DNA of 12,771 nucleotides from Candidatus Woesearchaeota archaeon (lineage in GTDB: Archaea; Nanobdellota; Nanobdellia; Woesearchaeales; GW2011-AR4): assembly GCA_016181325.1 (NCBI GenBank), contig JACOZO010000046.1, positions 1 through 12,771 of the forward strand, given 5' to 3'. Below the pieces are notes generated by a model. The model was given only the letters and a program-made list of their open reading frames with translations, was not told the DNA's origin and did not search any database. How positions within the stretch are numbered: position 1 is the stretch's first letter; every line of letters starts with the position of its first letter. Shown piece after piece: positions 11,780 to 12,771 of the stretch. Made by a program: the position numbers and the translations under genes.

Positions 11780-12631
11780 ATGAAAGTCAATTGCTGCAGC
11801 AAGAAGCCGGTAATAGAGATTCACAGCGGCAACAACCTGTGCAAAACCCATTTTGTGGAATATTTTGAATCAAAAGTATTCGGGACAATACGGGAATTCG
11901 ACCTGATTGGAAAAAGCGAGCATCTGGGAGTTGCTGTCTCAGGGGGCAAAGACTCCTTGACAGTCCTTCATTTGTTGAAACGGCTTTCAGCGCAGAACCC
12001 GAAAATAAAGCTTACAGCAATGCTGATTGACGAGGGCATTGAGGGCTATCGCGACAAAACCATCATTGACGCAAAGGAATTCTGCAATAAAAATAAGATT
12101 GAATTAAGAATATACTCTTACAAGGATGAATTTGGCCATACTCTTGATGAGGGATTCACGAAAATTGCAACGGGCCATAACCTTGATGATGAATGCCAGT
12201 CGATTCTTATGAACCAGTTTAATAACAGGATCGCGGAAAGCGCAAGGCTCGGGCCGAAGAACGGAATCAATGAAAGCAGGTTTTTCATCCAGAGAATAAA
12301 GCCATTGTACCTCTGCACTGAAAAAGAAGTGACTGCTTATGCCTTTATGAACGGGATACTAAAGGGACTCAATGAATGCCCGAATGTCGGGCTGTCATAC
12401 AGGGCGCAGGTCAGGGACACGCTCAACGATATGGAAAACAAGTTTCCCGGGACAAAATATTCCATAGTGAATTCATTTTTGCAGACTTTGCCCTTGCTGA
12501 AAGAGAAATTCAAAAGCAGTTCGCCAATTAACCCATGCGCAAAGTGCAATGAGCCATGCTCAAATGACATCTGCAATGCGTGCTTTTATCTGGAGAAGAT
12601 ATATCTGAGAAGCGAGGCCAGCAGGCAATAG
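11780..12631 (+). CDS. TtuA/Ncs6-type tRNA 2-thiouridine synthetase lacking the CxxC block
   Basis: These enzymes thiolate U54 or U34 of tRNA, using ATP, a sulfur carrier and an Fe-S cluster. Seen in order: N-terminal zinc part (C5, C21, H24), PP-loop VAVSGGKDSLTVL (SGGKDS 54-59), SYKDEFGHTLDE (113-124), then ATGHNLDDE (130-138). IKPLYLCTEKEV, ECPNVGLSYRAQVRD with C200 (third cluster cysteine) and a C-terminal zinc finger C253-C268 follow. Family members have about 30 residues between LDE and the GFTKIATGHN segment, with CxxCGVxRR, two of the three cluster ligands. Here E124 joins G125 directly (12151/12152), frame kept. At 283 aa it should be unable to hold the cluster. TTTACTAT at 11751 is 29 nt before the ATG. 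Confidence 0.88.
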   Translation: MKVNCCSKKPVIEIHSGNNLCKTHFVEYFESKVFGTIREFDLIGKSEHLGVAVSGGKDSLTVLHLLKRLSAQNPKIKLTAMLIDEGIEGYRDKTIIDAKEFCNKNKIELRIYSYKDEFGHTLDEGFTKIATGHNLDDECQSILMNQFNNRIAESARLGPKNGINESRFFIQRIKPLYLCTEKEVTAYAFMNGILKGLNECPNVGLSYRAQVRDTLNDMENKFPGTKYSIVNSFLQTLPLLKEKFKSSSPINPCAKCNEPCSNDICNACFYLEKIYLRSEASRQ

Positions 12632-12681
12632 GATTTTTCTTTGTTTTATAAACTTATCAGCCAGCAGCCATTAAACAGAAA

Positions 12682-12740
12682 ACTATAAAAACAATCATAA
12701 ATTCATTCTTAACATCAGTTAATTCAACCATTGGAGGTGG
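12682..12740 (+). promoter_or_regulatory. Promoter and Shine-Dalgarno of the superoxide dismutase gene
   Basis: ACTATAAA at 12682-12689 is 64 nt before the ATG, implying a leader of about 35 nt. GGAGGTGG at 12733-12740 sits 5 nt before ATG 12746. Leader plus strong Shine-Dalgarno contrasts with the mostly leaderless genes here. Confidence 0.6.
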
Positions 12741-12745
12741 TTTAA

Positions 12746-12771
12746 ATGCACACATTGCCGAAATTGCCGTA
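12746..12771 (+). CDS. Start of an Fe/Mn superoxide dismutase, cut by the window edge
   Basis: Only eight full codons are visible: MHTLPKLP followed by TA, which can continue as Tyr. M-HTLP-LPY is the characteristic N-terminus of Fe/Mn superoxide dismutases, which remove superoxide in the cytoplasm. The strong Shine-Dalgarno fits a well-expressed protein. The call rests on a very short piece. Confidence 0.65.

Overview
The window looks like a piece of a DPANN archaeal chromosome, most like the Woesearchaeota/Pacearchaeota group; this placement is inferred from gene content, not from a marker gene. The archaeal signs are endonuclease Q, a TtuA-type tRNA thiolase with a ubiquitin-like sulfur carrier, a tRNA-His that encodes G-1 but no CCA, and TATA boxes (TTTAAATA-like) whose first base lies 26-31 nt before many start codons, the spacing expected for leaderless mRNAs. 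A few genes instead have a 5' leader and a Shine-Dalgarno sequence (hisG region, the 76-aa repeat protein, the SOD at the right edge). Genes are short, densely packed and often divergent.

Layout. 1-1466 (minus): tRNA-His, hisG and hisC (running off the left edge), a likely histidine-supply transcript. 1467-1785: intergenic, with stacked TATA boxes and a perfect palindrome in front of a VapBC toxin-antitoxin pair (1786-2423). 2435-3218 (minus): a DUF4346-like protein and a possible P-II-like small protein. 3342-4613: endonuclease Q with a C-terminal PCNA-binding motif. 4719-4949: a basic 76-aa protein made of two copies of one motif, with leader and terminator. 5008-5931 (minus): a DUF1385/YqhQ-type membrane protein. 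6007-6320: a non-coding stretch rich in perfect hairpins, a candidate structured RNA. 6360-8276: NrdR, a nucleoside-monophosphate-kinase-like gene with a frameshift in a run of nine A, an antitoxin/MazF pair, and a dCMP-deaminase-like gene. The kinase-NrdR-deaminase group points to deoxynucleotide supply, with the toxin pair lodged in it. 8305-8935: two small membrane proteins. 8998-9816: a broken L-lactate dehydrogenase. 10104-10310: sulfur carrier. 10321-11217 (minus): EamA transporter. 11266-11745: unrecognised acidic protein. 11780-12631: TtuA-like thiolase. 12746-end: start of an Fe/Mn superoxide dismutase.

The most striking observation is that three plus-strand enzyme genes within 4.7 kb have each lost one internal block that holds the active site, with flanks in the same frame: the HAE block of the dCMP deaminase, the GEHGD block of lactate dehydrogenase (leaving a TAA exactly at the joint), and the CxxC block of TtuA. 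Their promoters and remaining sequence look well kept. This could be recent decay, a local assembly fault, or something more interesting; raw reads and a close relative would decide.
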